Assembly (NCBI GenBank): GCA_021789215.1
Contig: JAJYJS010000005.1
Coordinates: 1 to 64,000 of the forward strand
Length of the DNA: 64,000 nt
Direction of reading: 5' to 3'
Source: Nitrospirota bacterium
GTDB taxonomy: Bacteria > Nitrospirota > Thermodesulfovibrionia > Thermodesulfovibrionales > JdFR-88
Made by a program: the position numbers and the translations under genes. Positions within the stretch are counted from its first letter, which is position 1. Every line of letters begins with the position of its first letter. The notes under the pieces are model-generated. The model was not told the origin of the DNA, did not search any database, and was given only the letters and a program-made list of their open reading frames with translations. Shown piece after piece: positions 48,077 to 57,517 of this stretch.

Positions 48077-48744
48077 AACAGACCAGGCCCAGGTTGATGA
48101 TAGTGCCCGCCCTGCTGGCGGACAGGATTGAGGTGCTGCTCCAGCGGCTCCGGCAGGCGGAGTCCTTTACGGGGTATGTGCAAATCGACATGATGGACGG
48201 CTCTTTCGTGCCGGAAAAGAGTTTCCAGCCGCAGGCCCTGAATTCAATCGATATGCAGCTGTCTTTCGAGCTTCACCTCATGGTGGAAGACCCCCAGTCA
48301 TTCCTGAAGCGGATCAACAATAACGGGCTGAAGAAGGTCATTTTCCACTACGAATCAAAGGCAAACATACCGGAGCTTATCGATTTCATAAAAGAAAGGG
48401 GGCTCAAGGCCGGGCTCGCCGTAAAACCGGAGACGCCCCTGGCCGATATCAGGGGCGCGGCGGAACTGGTGGACGTACTTCTTTTTCTCACGGTGGACCC
48501 CGGCAGATACGGCAGCCCCTTCAAGCCCGAAGTGCTGAAGAAAGTGGCCAGAGCCAGGCGGATTTTCCCTGACAAGCTTATAGGAGTGGACGGAGGAATA
48601 TCCCTGGATAACCTGAAAGATGTCATCGAGACGGGGGCGGATTACGCCTGCATAGGCAGCAGGATATTCCTGCACGGAAGACCTGCCGGGAACTACAAGG
48701 CGTTTACGGATAAGGCGAATGGACTTGAGATGTCCCATATCTGA
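48073..48744 (+). CDS. rpe: Ribulose-phosphate 3-epimerase
   Basis: A 223-aa TIM-barrel epimerase. QIDMMDGSFVP and ELHLMVEDP hold the expected metal-site Asp and His residues, and GVDGGISLDN holds the second Asp region. It converts ribulose-5-phosphate to xylulose-5-phosphate. The DGSFVP loop and its context separate it from related kinases. Confidence 0.92.
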   Translation: MKQTRPRLMIVPALLADRIEVLLQRLRQAESFTGYVQIDMMDGSFVPEKSFQPQALNSIDMQLSFELHLMVEDPQSFLKRINNNGLKKVIFHYESKANIPELIDFIKERGLKAGLAVKPETPLADIRGAAELVDVLLFLTVDPGRYGSPFKPEVLKKVARARRIFPDKLIGVDGGISLDNLKDVIETGADYACIGSRIFLHGRPAGNYKAFTDKANGLEMSHI

Positions 48745-48770
48745 AAATTTTTTTCAAGGAGGGTTGCCGC

Positions 48771-49697
48771 ATGGAACTGGGGATGATAGGTCTGGGGCGC
48801 ATGGGCTCGAATATGGCAAAAAGGCTGATAAAAGGCGGGCACCGGGTTTTCGTTTACGACAGGACGCCCGATAAGGTAAAAGAGGCCGCAAGAGGCGGGG
48901 CAAGGGGCGTTTACTCCCATGAGGAGCTTGTAAACGCGCTGAAGCCGTCCCGCCATATATGGATAATGCTTCCCGCCGGAAAACCGACCGAAGACACAAT
49001 TGAAGACCTTAAAGGCAGATTGAAAAAAGGCGATACCGTAATAGACGGCGGCAACACCCATTACAAGGACGATGTGCGCCGGGCCGGGGAGCTTGGCGCG
49101 GCGGGAATCAATTACGCCGATGCCGGGGTGAGCGGCGGCATCTGGGGCCTGAAGGAAGGCTATTGCCTGATGTACGGGGGAGACCCCAAGGTCTGCAAGC
49201 GGCTTGAACCGGTCTTCAGGACCCTGGCCCCAAAGGAGGGTTATCTCTACTGCGGGCCCGCCGGGGCGGGGCATTTTGTGAAGATGGTCCACAACGGCAT
49301 CGAATACGGCATGATGGCCGCTTACGGTGAGGGGTTTTCGCTGCTTGAAAATTCCGGCTACTCGCAGCACCTGGACTTTGAAAAGGTCGCGCACCTTTGG
49401 AACAGGGGCAGCGTGATACGCTCCTGGCTGCTGGAGCTTGCCGAGGCGGCATTCAAAAAAGACAGAAGGCTTGAGTCCATCGAGGGGTATGTGGAGGATT
49501 CAGGGGAAGGGCGCTGGACGGTGGAGCAGGCAATCGAGTCCGCGGTGCCGCTGCCCGTAATCGGGCTTTCGCTTTTCGGGAGGTTCGGTTCGAGGGGCGG
49601 GGCAGACTTTTCAAACAGGCTTCAGGCTGCGCTCAGAAACGAGTTCGGCGGCCATGCCGTCAGGAAGGCACGGGCTGTCAGGAAGACAAGGAAATAA
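48771..49697 (+). CDS. gnd: 6-phosphogluconate dehydrogenase, short form
   Basis: A 308-aa decarboxylating dehydrogenase. The Rossmann motif GLGRMGSNMAKRL opens the protein, and DGGNTHYKDD, DAGVSGGIWG and the catalytic VKMVHNGIEYGMM follow. At 308 residues it is the short YqeC-like type, often NAD-linked, rather than the 470-aa enterobacterial type. AAGGAGG lies 8 bases before the ATG. Confidence 0.93.
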   Translation: MELGMIGLGRMGSNMAKRLIKGGHRVFVYDRTPDKVKEAARGGARGVYSHEELVNALKPSRHIWIMLPAGKPTEDTIEDLKGRLKKGDTVIDGGNTHYKDDVRRAGELGAAGINYADAGVSGGIWGLKEGYCLMYGGDPKVCKRLEPVFRTLAPKEGYLYCGPAGAGHFVKMVHNGIEYGMMAAYGEGFSLLENSGYSQHLDFEKVAHLWNRGSVIRSWLLELAEAAFKKDRRLESIEGYVEDSGEGRWTVEQAIESAVPLPVIGLSLFGRFGSRGGADFSNRLQAALRNEFGGHAVRKARAVRKTRK

Positions 49698-49714
49698 AAA
49701 AAGGAGCCGTAAAG

Positions 49715-52588
49715 ATGGGAACTGCATTGACCATAACGAAAAATCCGCTTAGAAGGCTGGAAAGCTCCGGCCAGAGCGTATGGATGGATTTCATACGCAG
49801 GCGGATGCTCTATTCCGGCGAACTGAAGAAACTCATTGATGAAGACGGGCTGACCGGAATAACATCCAATCCCTCGATTTTCGAGAAGGTGATATCGGGC
49901 AGCCATGACTACGACGACGCCTTGCGCGCCCTCGTCCACGAAGGCAGGCAGGCCATGGAGATTTACGAAGCCCTCGTGGTCGAGGACGTGCGAATGGCCG
50001 CCGACCTCCTCCGTCCGGTTTATGACAGCACCGGCGGCCAGGACGGGTTTGTAAGCCTTGAGGTCTCCCCGGAGCTGGCCTATGATGCCGGGAAGACCAT
50101 AGCGGAGGCAAAAAGGCTCTGGGCCGCAGTTGACCGCCCGAATATGTTCATAAAAGTCCCGGCGGCAAAACAGGGTATCCCTGCCATACAGAAGCTTACG
50201 GCAGACGGCATCAATGTAAATGTCACCCTGCTTTTCAGCCTGACCAGGTACAGGGAAGCGGCGGGCGCGTATATTGACGGGCTGAAACAAAGGGTCTTCG
50301 AGGGACTGCCGGTGGACAGGATTGCGTCGGTGGCCAGCTTTTTCCTGAGCCGCATAGACGTGCTTGTCGACCCGATGCTCGAAAAGATAATCCAGTCAAG
50401 GGACGCCAGCGCGGGTATAGCCGCAACCCTGCGCGGCCAGGCCGCCACGGCATGCGCCAAGGCGGCTTACAGGATTTACAAGGAGATATTTGAAGGCCCC
50501 GAGTTCTGCCATCTCATTGAAAAGGGCGCGAATGTTCAGCGGCTGCTTTGGGCAAGCACAAGCGCCAAGAACCCCGCTTATGAAGATATCAAGTATATCG
50601 AGCCCCTTATCGGCATGAGGACGGTAAATACAATGCCCCTTGAGACGATAAACGCCTATCGCCGGCAGGGCGACCCCGCCGACAGAATAAATTCCGATAT
50701 GGAAGGGGCCTACAGCACACTGCGGCTTCTCAAGGACATCGGGATAGACATGGACAGGGCCGCGCAGCGGCTTGAGGACGAAGGGGTGCGGAAATTCGCC
50801 GCTTCGTATGAGGAACTGCTTTCCTCCATAGAAAAAAAGCGGGCCGGGATACTGAAAGAGCCGGTAAGCAGGCAGATAATGCGCCTTGGCGACCTCGATT
50901 TCGCTGTTCGGGAGAGGGCCAATTACCTCGAAAACCTGAACTTCAACGAGCGGCTATGGCGCAAGGACGCTTCATTGTGGAAAAGCGGCGAAAAGGAGGC
51001 TGAATCCATAAGGGGCGGGCTCGGCTGGCTTCATGTCGCCGAAAAAATGGAGAGCAACATAAACGAGATTTACACCTTCGGGAAGGAAGTGCGCGACGCG
51101 GGCTTCCGCCATGCGGTGCTCCTGGGAATGGGGGGCAGCAGCCTGGCCCCGCTTGCCCTGAGGCAGACCTTTGGAGATATAAAAGGCGGCCTGCCATTGA
51201 CCGTGCTGGACTCGACCGGCCCCGCCGCGATACTCGGCGTGGAAAGAGAAATCCCCCTGGAAAAGACATTTTTCATAGTGGCAAGCAAGTCCGGCACCAC
51301 GGCTGAGACCATCGCGCTTTTCGAGTATTTCTACTCGAAAGTAAAGGCGGCGAAGGGGCCGCGGGCCGGAGAGAATTTCGCCGCGATAACAGACCCCGGC
51401 ACGCCGCTTGAGGCAATGGCCCTCGAAAGGGGTTTTCACAGGACCTTTCTCAATTTCAGGGACATAGGCGGAAGGTACTCCGCCCTGTCGTATTTCGGGA
51501 TGGTGCCCGCCTCGCTCATGGGCATAAATATCGGCGCGCTGCTTGCGCGCTCACTGAGGATGAGCCACGCCTGCTCATCAAGCGTAAGCGTGGCGGACAG
51601 CCCCGGCGCATCGCTTGGGGCGGCAATCGGGGAGCTTGCCTTAAACGGAAAGGACAAGCTCACGTTTCTGATACCCGGCCACATCAAGTCGCTGGGGCTC
51701 TGGCTCGAACAGTTGATTGCCGAAAGCACCGGGAAGGAAGGCAAAGGCATACTGCCGGTCGCGGACGAGCCCGCCGGAGGGCCTGAGACTTACGGAGACG
51801 ACAGGATTTTCGTCTACATCCGGCAGATGGGCCTGACGGACGAATTCATTGAAAGCGCGGCCGGAGGGCTCAAGAAGGCGGGCAAGCCGGTAATCACGAT
51901 AGCTTTCGAGGACCTTTACGACCTCGGGCAGGAGTTTTTCCGCTGGGAGACAGCGGCGGCAGCGGCCGGAAGCGTTCTGGGCATAAACCCGTTCGACCAG
52001 CCCGACGTCGAGGAGACAAAGAAAAACACAAACCGGCTCCTGGAGCAGGTAAGTCAAAAAGGAGCGCTTGGGGAGCCCGAGCCCATATTAAGGGATGGCG
52101 GGCTCAGCTTCTATTCAGAAAACCCAGAGGACAAAAAAGCGAAGGATGCCAGGGAGCTTATAAGCGGCTTTTTTGGCCGCGGCAGACAGTCCGGCTACAT
52201 CGCCATTCAGGCATACCTCTCCGAAACGCCTGAAGTGACCGAAAAACTCCAGGCAATGAGGTGCAACTTGAAGGGCGCATTCTGTTTTGCCACGACCCTG
52301 GGGTTCGGCCCGCGTTTTCTGCACTCCACGGGACAGTTCCATAAAGGCGGCCCTGACAAGGGACTGTTCCTTCAGCTTACCTCCGATGACCCTGCCGACG
52401 TGGACATACCCGGAAGGCCCTATACATTCGGAATATTCAGGCGCGCCCAGGCGCTTGGGGACATGCAGGCCCTTACAAGCCGCGGCAGACGCTTTCTGCG
52501 GGTCCACCTTGGCAAAGACGCAATCAGGGGACTGGAAGCGCTTTCAGCGGTCATGGAGTCCGCATTTTCCGAAAGGAGCATCAAGTGA
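49715..52588 (+). CDS. tal-pgi: Bifunctional transaldolase / glucose-6-phosphate isomerase
   Basis: A 957-aa fusion. Residues 1 to about 370 are transaldolase, with TGITSNPSIFEK and the Schiff-base Lys in FIKVPAAKQG. After a helical link, residues from about 410 form phosphoglucose isomerase, with GMGGSSLAPLALR, SKSGTTAET and ITDPGTPLEAMA, ending with STGQFHKGGP. It joins pentose phosphate recycling to glycolysis and regenerates glucose-6-phosphate for Zwf. A separate transaldolase is encoded at 54272-55426. Confidence 0.94.
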   Translation: MGTALTITKNPLRRLESSGQSVWMDFIRRRMLYSGELKKLIDEDGLTGITSNPSIFEKVISGSHDYDDALRALVHEGRQAMEIYEALVVEDVRMAADLLRPVYDSTGGQDGFVSLEVSPELAYDAGKTIAEAKRLWAAVDRPNMFIKVPAAKQGIPAIQKLTADGINVNVTLLFSLTRYREAAGAYIDGLKQRVFEGLPVDRIASVASFFLSRIDVLVDPMLEKIIQSRDASAGIAATLRGQAATACAKAAYRIYKEIFEGPEFCHLIEKGANVQRLLWASTSAKNPAYEDIKYIEPLIGMRTVNTMPLETINAYRRQGDPADRINSDMEGAYSTLRLLKDIGIDMDRAAQRLEDEGVRKFAASYEELLSSIEKKRAGILKEPVSRQIMRLGDLDFAVRERANYLENLNFNERLWRKDASLWKSGEKEAESIRGGLGWLHVAEKMESNINEIYTFGKEVRDAGFRHAVLLGMGGSSLAPLALRQTFGDIKGGLPLTVLDSTGPAAILGVEREIPLEKTFFIVASKSGTTAETIALFEYFYSKVKAAKGPRAGENFAAITDPGTPLEAMALERGFHRTFLNFRDIGGRYSALSYFGMVPASLMGINIGALLARSLRMSHACSSSVSVADSPGASLGAAIGELALNGKDKLTFLIPGHIKSLGLWLEQLIAESTGKEGKGILPVADEPAGGPETYGDDRIFVYIRQMGLTDEFIESAAGGLKKAGKPVITIAFEDLYDLGQEFFRWETAAAAAGSVLGINPFDQPDVEETKKNTNRLLEQVSQKGALGEPEPILRDGGLSFYSENPEDKKAKDARELISGFFGRGRQSGYIAIQAYLSETPEVTEKLQAMRCNLKGAFCFATTLGFGPRFLHSTGQFHKGGPDKGLFLQLTSDDPADVDIPGRPYTFGIFRRAQALGDMQALTSRGRRFLRVHLGKDAIRGLEALSAVMESAFSERSIK

Positions 52589-53226
52589 TTTCCGCCCGGC
52601 CGGCCACGGCGCTTTTCCTGGACATAGGAGGGGTCCTCCTTGAAAACGGCTGGGACCACGGGAAAAGGAGGAGGGCCGCGGAACTGTTCGGCTTTGATTT
52701 CGAGGAGACGGACGCCCGGCACCACCTTACATTCGGCGTTTACGAACTGGGAAAGATCAGCCTGGACGAGTACCTGAGCCGGGCGGTCTTTTATAAAAAG
52801 CGGCCCTTCACCAGGCGGGAGTTCAAGTCCTTCATGCTCCGCACGTCCGCTTTCCCCGAAATGCTGGAGCTGGTGCGCACGCTGAAACGCGCCTACGGGC
52901 TGAAAACCGCCGCCATAAGCAACGAAGGCAGGGAACTGACTATTCACCGCATTAAGGAATTCAACCTGGATTCGTTTGTGGACTTCTTCGTCTCCTCCTG
53001 TTTCGTCCGGCTCAGAAAACCAGATGAGGACATGTTCCAGCTTGCGCTGGATTTGGCGCAGGTGCCCGCCGCCGATGCAATCTACATTGACGACAGGGAG
53101 ATGTTCGTTGAGGTCGCAAGGCTGATGGGCATGAAAGGCATACACCATAAGGGCTATGAGTCCACACTGAAGGAACTGGAGTCTGCGGGCCTTGTGCCGG
53201 AGGAGGCCGGGAAGCAGGTCTCTTGA
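52585..53226 (+). CDS. HAD-superfamily hydrolase
   Basis: A 213-aa HAD subfamily IA-type protein with motif I LFLDIGGVL (nucleophile Asp kept, second Asp replaced by Gly as in YihX-type enzymes), a cap, TAAISNEG with motif II Ser, and YIDDREMFVE as motif IV. Probably a small-metabolite phosphatase, perhaps for sugar phosphates given its operon; substrate unknown. It overlaps both neighbours by 4 bases. Confidence 0.85.
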   Translation: MISARPATALFLDIGGVLLENGWDHGKRRRAAELFGFDFEETDARHHLTFGVYELGKISLDEYLSRAVFYKKRPFTRREFKSFMLRTSAFPEMLELVRTLKRAYGLKTAAISNEGRELTIHRIKEFNLDSFVDFFVSSCFVRLRKPDEDMFQLALDLAQVPAADAIYIDDREMFVEVARLMGMKGIHHKGYESTLKELESAGLVPEEAGKQVS

Positions 53227-54260
53227 TAAAAAACTTCTTGCGGCAGGAAGCCAAACGGCTGTATCCGGGATATTTCGCTCTCGTGATGGCCACAGGCATA
53301 GTCTCCATCGCCGCCCATCTGCTTGGGATGGAGGTCCCGGCCAAGGCGCTCTTCTGGCTGAACATGGTTTTTTATGTCCCGCTGGTAATCCTGCTTTCAT
53401 TACGGGCGTTCTGGTTTCCGGCCAGCCTTGCGGAGGATGTTACCGTCCGGGGCACCCAGCTCTTTACAATCGTGCCCGGCACCTGCGTGCTGGGCAACCA
53501 GTTCGCCACCATTGCGGGGAGTCCCGCCATCGGCCATGCGCTCTGGATAGCAGGCACTGTCCTTTGGCTGGCCCTGATCTATATTTTCTTCACCGGTGCG
53601 ATAATAATGGAGGGGAAAAAGGCCCCTCTTGGAAAGGGCATCGATGGAGGATGGCTGATCTTTGTGGTAGGGACGGAATCTGTCGCCCTGCTGGGGACGA
53701 TAACGGCACATCCGGGACAGGGGCACCTGCTGCTTTTTGCCTTTTCGATGTATCTGGCGGGCGGGATGCTCTATCTCTTTATCATGGCCATTATCTTTTA
53801 CCGCCTTTTATTCCTGCCCATCTCGCCTGAGGAACTGAGGCCCGCATACTGGATAAACAAAGGAGCGATAGCCATAACGTCCCTCACCGGGGCCACGCTG
53901 ATAGAGGATGCCCCCAAATGGTGGTTCCTTGGCGAAATCCTGCCCTTTCTAAAAGGGCTTGCGTTTTTTTTCTGGGCGTTCGCCACGTGGTGGATACCAA
54001 TCCTCGTTGCCCTTAACGCATGGCGGCACTTATACAAACGGGTCCCCATGGATTACGACCCGGCATACTGGAGCATGGTCTTCCCGCTTGGCATGTACAC
54101 GGCCAGCACGTTCATGCTGGGCGAAGCCGCAGGCCTCCCATTGCTTCAGGACATATCGGGCGTTTTCATATACATCGCCCTGATTGCGTGGGTCTTTACG
54201 TTCATAGGGCTTTTTAGAAGAGTGGCGCTCAGGTTTTTCCCGGGAAAAAGTCCCACTTGA
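53223..54260 (+). CDS. TDT-family transporter (TehA/SLAC1/Mae type)
   Basis: A 345-aa membrane protein with about ten helices, belonging to the tellurite-resistance/dicarboxylate transporter family. The N-terminal PGYFALVMATGIVSIA is characteristic. Members are anion channels or malate-like exporters; the substrate here is unknown. It starts with TTG overlapping the HAD stop (TTGA). It ends 11 bases from the convergent transaldolase gene. Confidence 0.85.
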   Translation: MIKNFLRQEAKRLYPGYFALVMATGIVSIAAHLLGMEVPAKALFWLNMVFYVPLVILLSLRAFWFPASLAEDVTVRGTQLFTIVPGTCVLGNQFATIAGSPAIGHALWIAGTVLWLALIYIFFTGAIIMEGKKAPLGKGIDGGWLIFVVGTESVALLGTITAHPGQGHLLLFAFSMYLAGGMLYLFIMAIIFYRLLFLPISPEELRPAYWINKGAIAITSLTGATLIEDAPKWWFLGEILPFLKGLAFFFWAFATWWIPILVALNAWRHLYKRVPMDYDPAYWSMVFPLGMYTASTFMLGEAAGLPLLQDISGVFIYIALIAWVFTFIGLFRRVALRFFPGKSPT

Positions 54261-54271
54261 TGAGCAGTCAT

Positions 54272-55426
54272 TCAGTGCGCCCTTTTTACAAGAAAGTCGT
54301 CCCGCTGCTGGGCAATGGCGTCCAGCAGGGAGAAGAACGATTCCGAGAAGAGCCTTACGCCTTCGCTTTCAAGCTCCGCCGTGACGGAGTCGATATCTAT
54401 CCCCGAGTCTCTCAGGTCCGCGAAAAGGGTCTCGGCCTCCTCAACGTAGTCGCCTATGGTGACCCTGACCTTGCCGTGGTCCCTGAAGGCCTTCAATGTG
54501 TTTTCGGGCATGGTGTTTATGGAATCCGGCGCGACAAGCTCTTCAACGTATTTCACGTCACTGTAAGCGGGGTTCTTGGTACTGGTGCTGGCCCATAATA
54601 TTTTCTGGGCTCGCGCCCCCTTTGCCCTGAGGGCCTGGAACCCGGGCGCGGAAAATGTATCCCTGTATTGCCTGTAAGCAAGCTTGGCGCTGGCGGCCGC
54701 TGCCCTGCCGAAAAACCCTTTCAGCAGTTCTTTGGCGTTCACGTCGCTTTCTTCGTAAAGCTCCTCAAGCATATTGTCGACCATCGTGTCTATCCTGCTT
54801 ACAAAGAAGCTGGCAACCGAGAATACCTCGTTTACCGGCGACCCTGCCGCAATCCTGCGCTCAAGGCCCTTCATATACGCATCCATGACCTCCTTGTAGC
54901 GCTCAACGGAGAAAAGCAGCGTGACGTTTACATTCACGCCCTCACTTATGAGCTGCTCTATCGCGGGAAGCCCCTGCCTGGTGCCTGGGACCTTCACAAG
55001 CACGTTTTTCCTTCCAAGCTGGCTGAAGAGCCTCCTTGCCTCCTTGATGGTGGCTTCCGTATCGTATGCCAGGTCGGGCGAGACCTCTATGCTCACAAAC
55101 CCGTCCTGCCCGCCGGAGGCCTCGTAGACCGGCATTAGCAGGTTTGACGCGGCGTGGACGTCCTCCATCGCATACCCCAGGAAAAGCTCTTTGGTATCGC
55201 TTATATTCCTTGAAAGCATGTCCTCCATTGAGTTCTCGTATGCCTTGCTGCCGGAGATGGCCTTCTGGAAAATGGTCGGGTTGGACGTGACGCCCGTGAG
55301 TCCGGCCTCGGCTATGAGGCGCTTCAATTCGCCGGATACTATCAGGTCCCTGCCAAGGTAGTCCAGCCATATGCTCTGCCCTGCCCTTGCAAGCTCAAGC
55401 AACGGATTGCCTTCTTTAGCACGCAT
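54272..55426 (-). CDS. tal: Transaldolase (stand-alone)
   Basis: A 384-aa transaldolase with TGVTSNPTIFQKA and the catalytic Lys in VLVKVPGTRQG. It is a paralogue of the N-terminal half of the fusion at 49715. AGGAGGAG precedes the ATG. It follows transketolase by 30 bases on the same strand, so the two non-oxidative enzymes are co-expressed. Confidence 0.93.
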   Translation of the reverse strand: MRAKEGNPLLELARAGQSIWLDYLGRDLIVSGELKRLIAEAGLTGVTSNPTIFQKAISGSKAYENSMEDMLSRNISDTKELFLGYAMEDVHAASNLLMPVYEASGGQDGFVSIEVSPDLAYDTEATIKEARRLFSQLGRKNVLVKVPGTRQGLPAIEQLISEGVNVNVTLLFSVERYKEVMDAYMKGLERRIAAGSPVNEVFSVASFFVSRIDTMVDNMLEELYEESDVNAKELLKGFFGRAAAASAKLAYRQYRDTFSAPGFQALRAKGARAQKILWASTSTKNPAYSDVKYVEELVAPDSINTMPENTLKAFRDHGKVRVTIGDYVEEAETLFADLRDSGIDIDSVTAELESEGVRLFSESFFSLLDAIAQQRDDFLVKRAH

Positions 55427-55456
55427 CGGTCGCGCTCCTCCTGAATCGCCTTGTTT

Positions 55457-57517
55457 TTATTTGAACAGGCCCGCCCTCCTGCCCAGCAGGGCGGATGCCT
55501 TCTCCATTATGTCCTCCACGGTAAATCCGAATTTTTTGAGAAGGGTTTTACCGGGGGCCGAGGCCCCGAAATGGTCCAGCCCCATTACTACCCCTTCCGG
55601 CGCATATTTGTGCCAGCCCTCAGGGGCCGCAGCTTCGATTACAATCCTCTCGGCAACCTCCGGCGGAAGCACGCTGTTTTTATAGTCCTCCGGCTGGCTG
55701 TCGAAAAACTCCTGGCAGGGCATGCTAACGACCCTCACCTTTATGCCCTCGGAGCTGATTTTTTCGTAGGCATCTATCGCAAGCGCCACCTCCGAGCCGG
55801 TCGCTATGAGTATGAGGTCGGGAGTTTCGGAGGGAGAGCCCGCTATGACATATGCGCCTTTATGAAGGCCGCTTGCCGGGGCATAAACGCTCCTGTCCAG
55901 GACCGGGACGTCCTGCCTCGTGAGGAGGAGCGAGACAGGCCCGCCCCCCTTGTGCATGAGGGCCGCCTTCCAGGCCTCGGCCGTTTCGTTTGCGTCGCAG
56001 GGCCTTATGACCGTCATATTTGGCATGGCCCTGAGGCTTGGGATGTGCTCTACGGGCTGGTGCGTGGGGCCGTCCTCGCCAAGCCCGATGGAATCGTGCG
56101 TGAAGACGTAAATCAGGCGGAGCCCCATCATACAGGCAAGCCTTATGGCGGGCCTCATGAAATCCGAAAAAATGAGGAAAGTACTGGCATAGGGCAGCAG
56201 GCCCCCGTGCAGGGCAAGCCCGCTCGTGATACCTCCCATCGCGTGTTCCCTCACGCCATATGAGATGTTCGGCCCATCGTAGCCCCATTTGCCGGCCGAC
56301 CCCTGCACCGATTCGTTTCCAGCCTCAGGGGGCTCGAATGTCCCCTTGCCTTCCAGAGCCGTGTGCGTGGACTCGTTTAAGTCCCCGGAGCCTCCTATGA
56401 GGAAAGGCAGGTCTGGCGCTATCGCGTTCATTATCTTTCCGCCCGCGACACGGGTCTTGATCCCTTTTGCGTCAGGGGGAAAAGACGGTATCCTGCTTTC
56501 CCATCCGGCGGGTAAACCAAGCTCCATCATCTGTTTCCATTTATTCATCAAGTCAGGATATTTTTTCCCATATCCCTCAACCTTCCTGTTCCACCCGGCC
56601 TCAAGGGAAGCGCCCCTGTCAACTGCTTCCCGGAATTTTTGGAGCGCCTCCGGGGGGACATAAAAAGGCTCTTCGTAAGGCCACCCCAGGTTCTTTTTTG
56701 TGGCCCTGACCTCTTCCTCGCCGAGGGGTTTCCCATGCACCTCAAAGGTATCCTGCATGTGGGGGCTGCCGAACCCGATATGTGTCCGGACGGATATAAG
56801 GGAGGGCCGCACGGTCTCCTCCTTTGCGGCCTGTATCGCTTTATGGATGGCTTCTATGTCGTTTCCGTCACCAATGTATTGGGTATGCCAGCCGTATGCC
56901 TCGAACCTCTTTGGCACGTCCTCCGTAAAGGTCAGCTCCGTGGAGCCCGAAAGCGATATGTGGTTGTCGTCGTAAAGAAAGATTATCTTTCCCAGCTTGA
57001 AATGGCCTGCAAGCGACGCCGCCTCGGAGGCTATGCCCTCCATCAGGTCCCCGTCGCTGCATATCGCGTAAGTATGGTGGCCGACGATTTCATCTCCGGG
57101 CCGGTTGAAGTTTGCCGCAAGGAATTTTTCCGCCATCGCCATCCCGACCGCAACTGAAAAGCCCTGCCCCAGCGGGCCAGTCGTGCATTCCACCCCCGGC
57201 GCACAGCCGTATTCGGGGTGCCCTGGGGTCATACTGCCCCATTGCCTGAAACGCTTTATCTCGCTCATGGGCAGGCCGTATCCGGTCAGGTGCAGCAGGC
57301 AATAGAGGAGCGCGGAGCCGTGGCCCGCCGAAAGAACAAACCTGTCCCTGTCCATCCAGCCGGGGTTCCCTGGGTTGAATTTCAAAAACCTTGTCCAGAG
57401 CACATAAGCCATCGGGGCGGCCCCAAGGGGCATCCCCGGATGGCCGGAATTGGCCTTCTGGACCATATCGATTGAAAGGGTCCGAATTGTATTTATGCAA
57501 AGCCTGTCCATATCCAT
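55457..57517 (-). CDS. tkt: Transketolase
   Basis: A 686-aa thiamine-diphosphate enzyme. Key segments are [11 protein letters not shown], the diphosphate-binding [13 protein letters not shown] stretch (SDGDLMEG), [19 protein letters not shown] and the C-terminal [17 protein letters not shown] lies before the ATG inside the end of the radical SAM gene. It works with transaldolase to interconvert pentose and hexose phosphates. Confidence 0.95.
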   Translation of the reverse strand: MDMDRLCINTIRTLSIDMVQKANSGHPGMPLGAAPMAYVLWTRFLKFNPGNPGWMDRDRFVLSAGHGSALLYCLLHLTGYGLPMSEIKRFRQWGSMTPGHPEYGCAPGVECTTGPLGQGFSVAVGMAMAEKFLAANFNRPGDEIVGHHTYAICSDGDLMEGIASEAASLAGHFKLGKIIFLYDDNHISLSGSTELTFTEDVPKRFEAYGWHTQYIGDGNDIEAIHKAIQAAKEETVRPSLISVRTHIGFGSPHMQDTFEVHGKPLGEEEVRATKKNLGWPYEEPFYVPPEALQKFREAVDRGASLEAGWNRKVEGYGKKYPDLMNKWKQMMELGLPAGWESRIPSFPPDAKGIKTRVAGGKIMNAIAPDLPFLIGGSGDLNESTHTALEGKGTFEPPEAGNESVQGSAGKWGYDGPNISYGVREHAMGGITSGLALHGGLLPYASTFLIFSDFMRPAIRLACMMGLRLIYVFTHDSIGLGEDGPTHQPVEHIPSLRAMPNMTVIRPCDANETAEAWKAALMHKGGGPVSLLLTRQDVPVLDRSVYAPASGLHKGAYVIAGSPSETPDLILIATGSEVALAIDAYEKISSEGIKVRVVSMPCQEFFDSQPEDYKNSVLPPEVAERIVIEAAAPEGWHKYAPEGVVMGLDHFGASAPGKTLLKKFGFTVEDIMEKASALLGRRAGLFK

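Noticed and set aside
52585..53226. Inactive HAD protein because the second motif I Asp is missing
   Set aside because: Active HAD phosphatases with the same Asp-to-Gly change are known (YihX type), so loss of function cannot be concluded.
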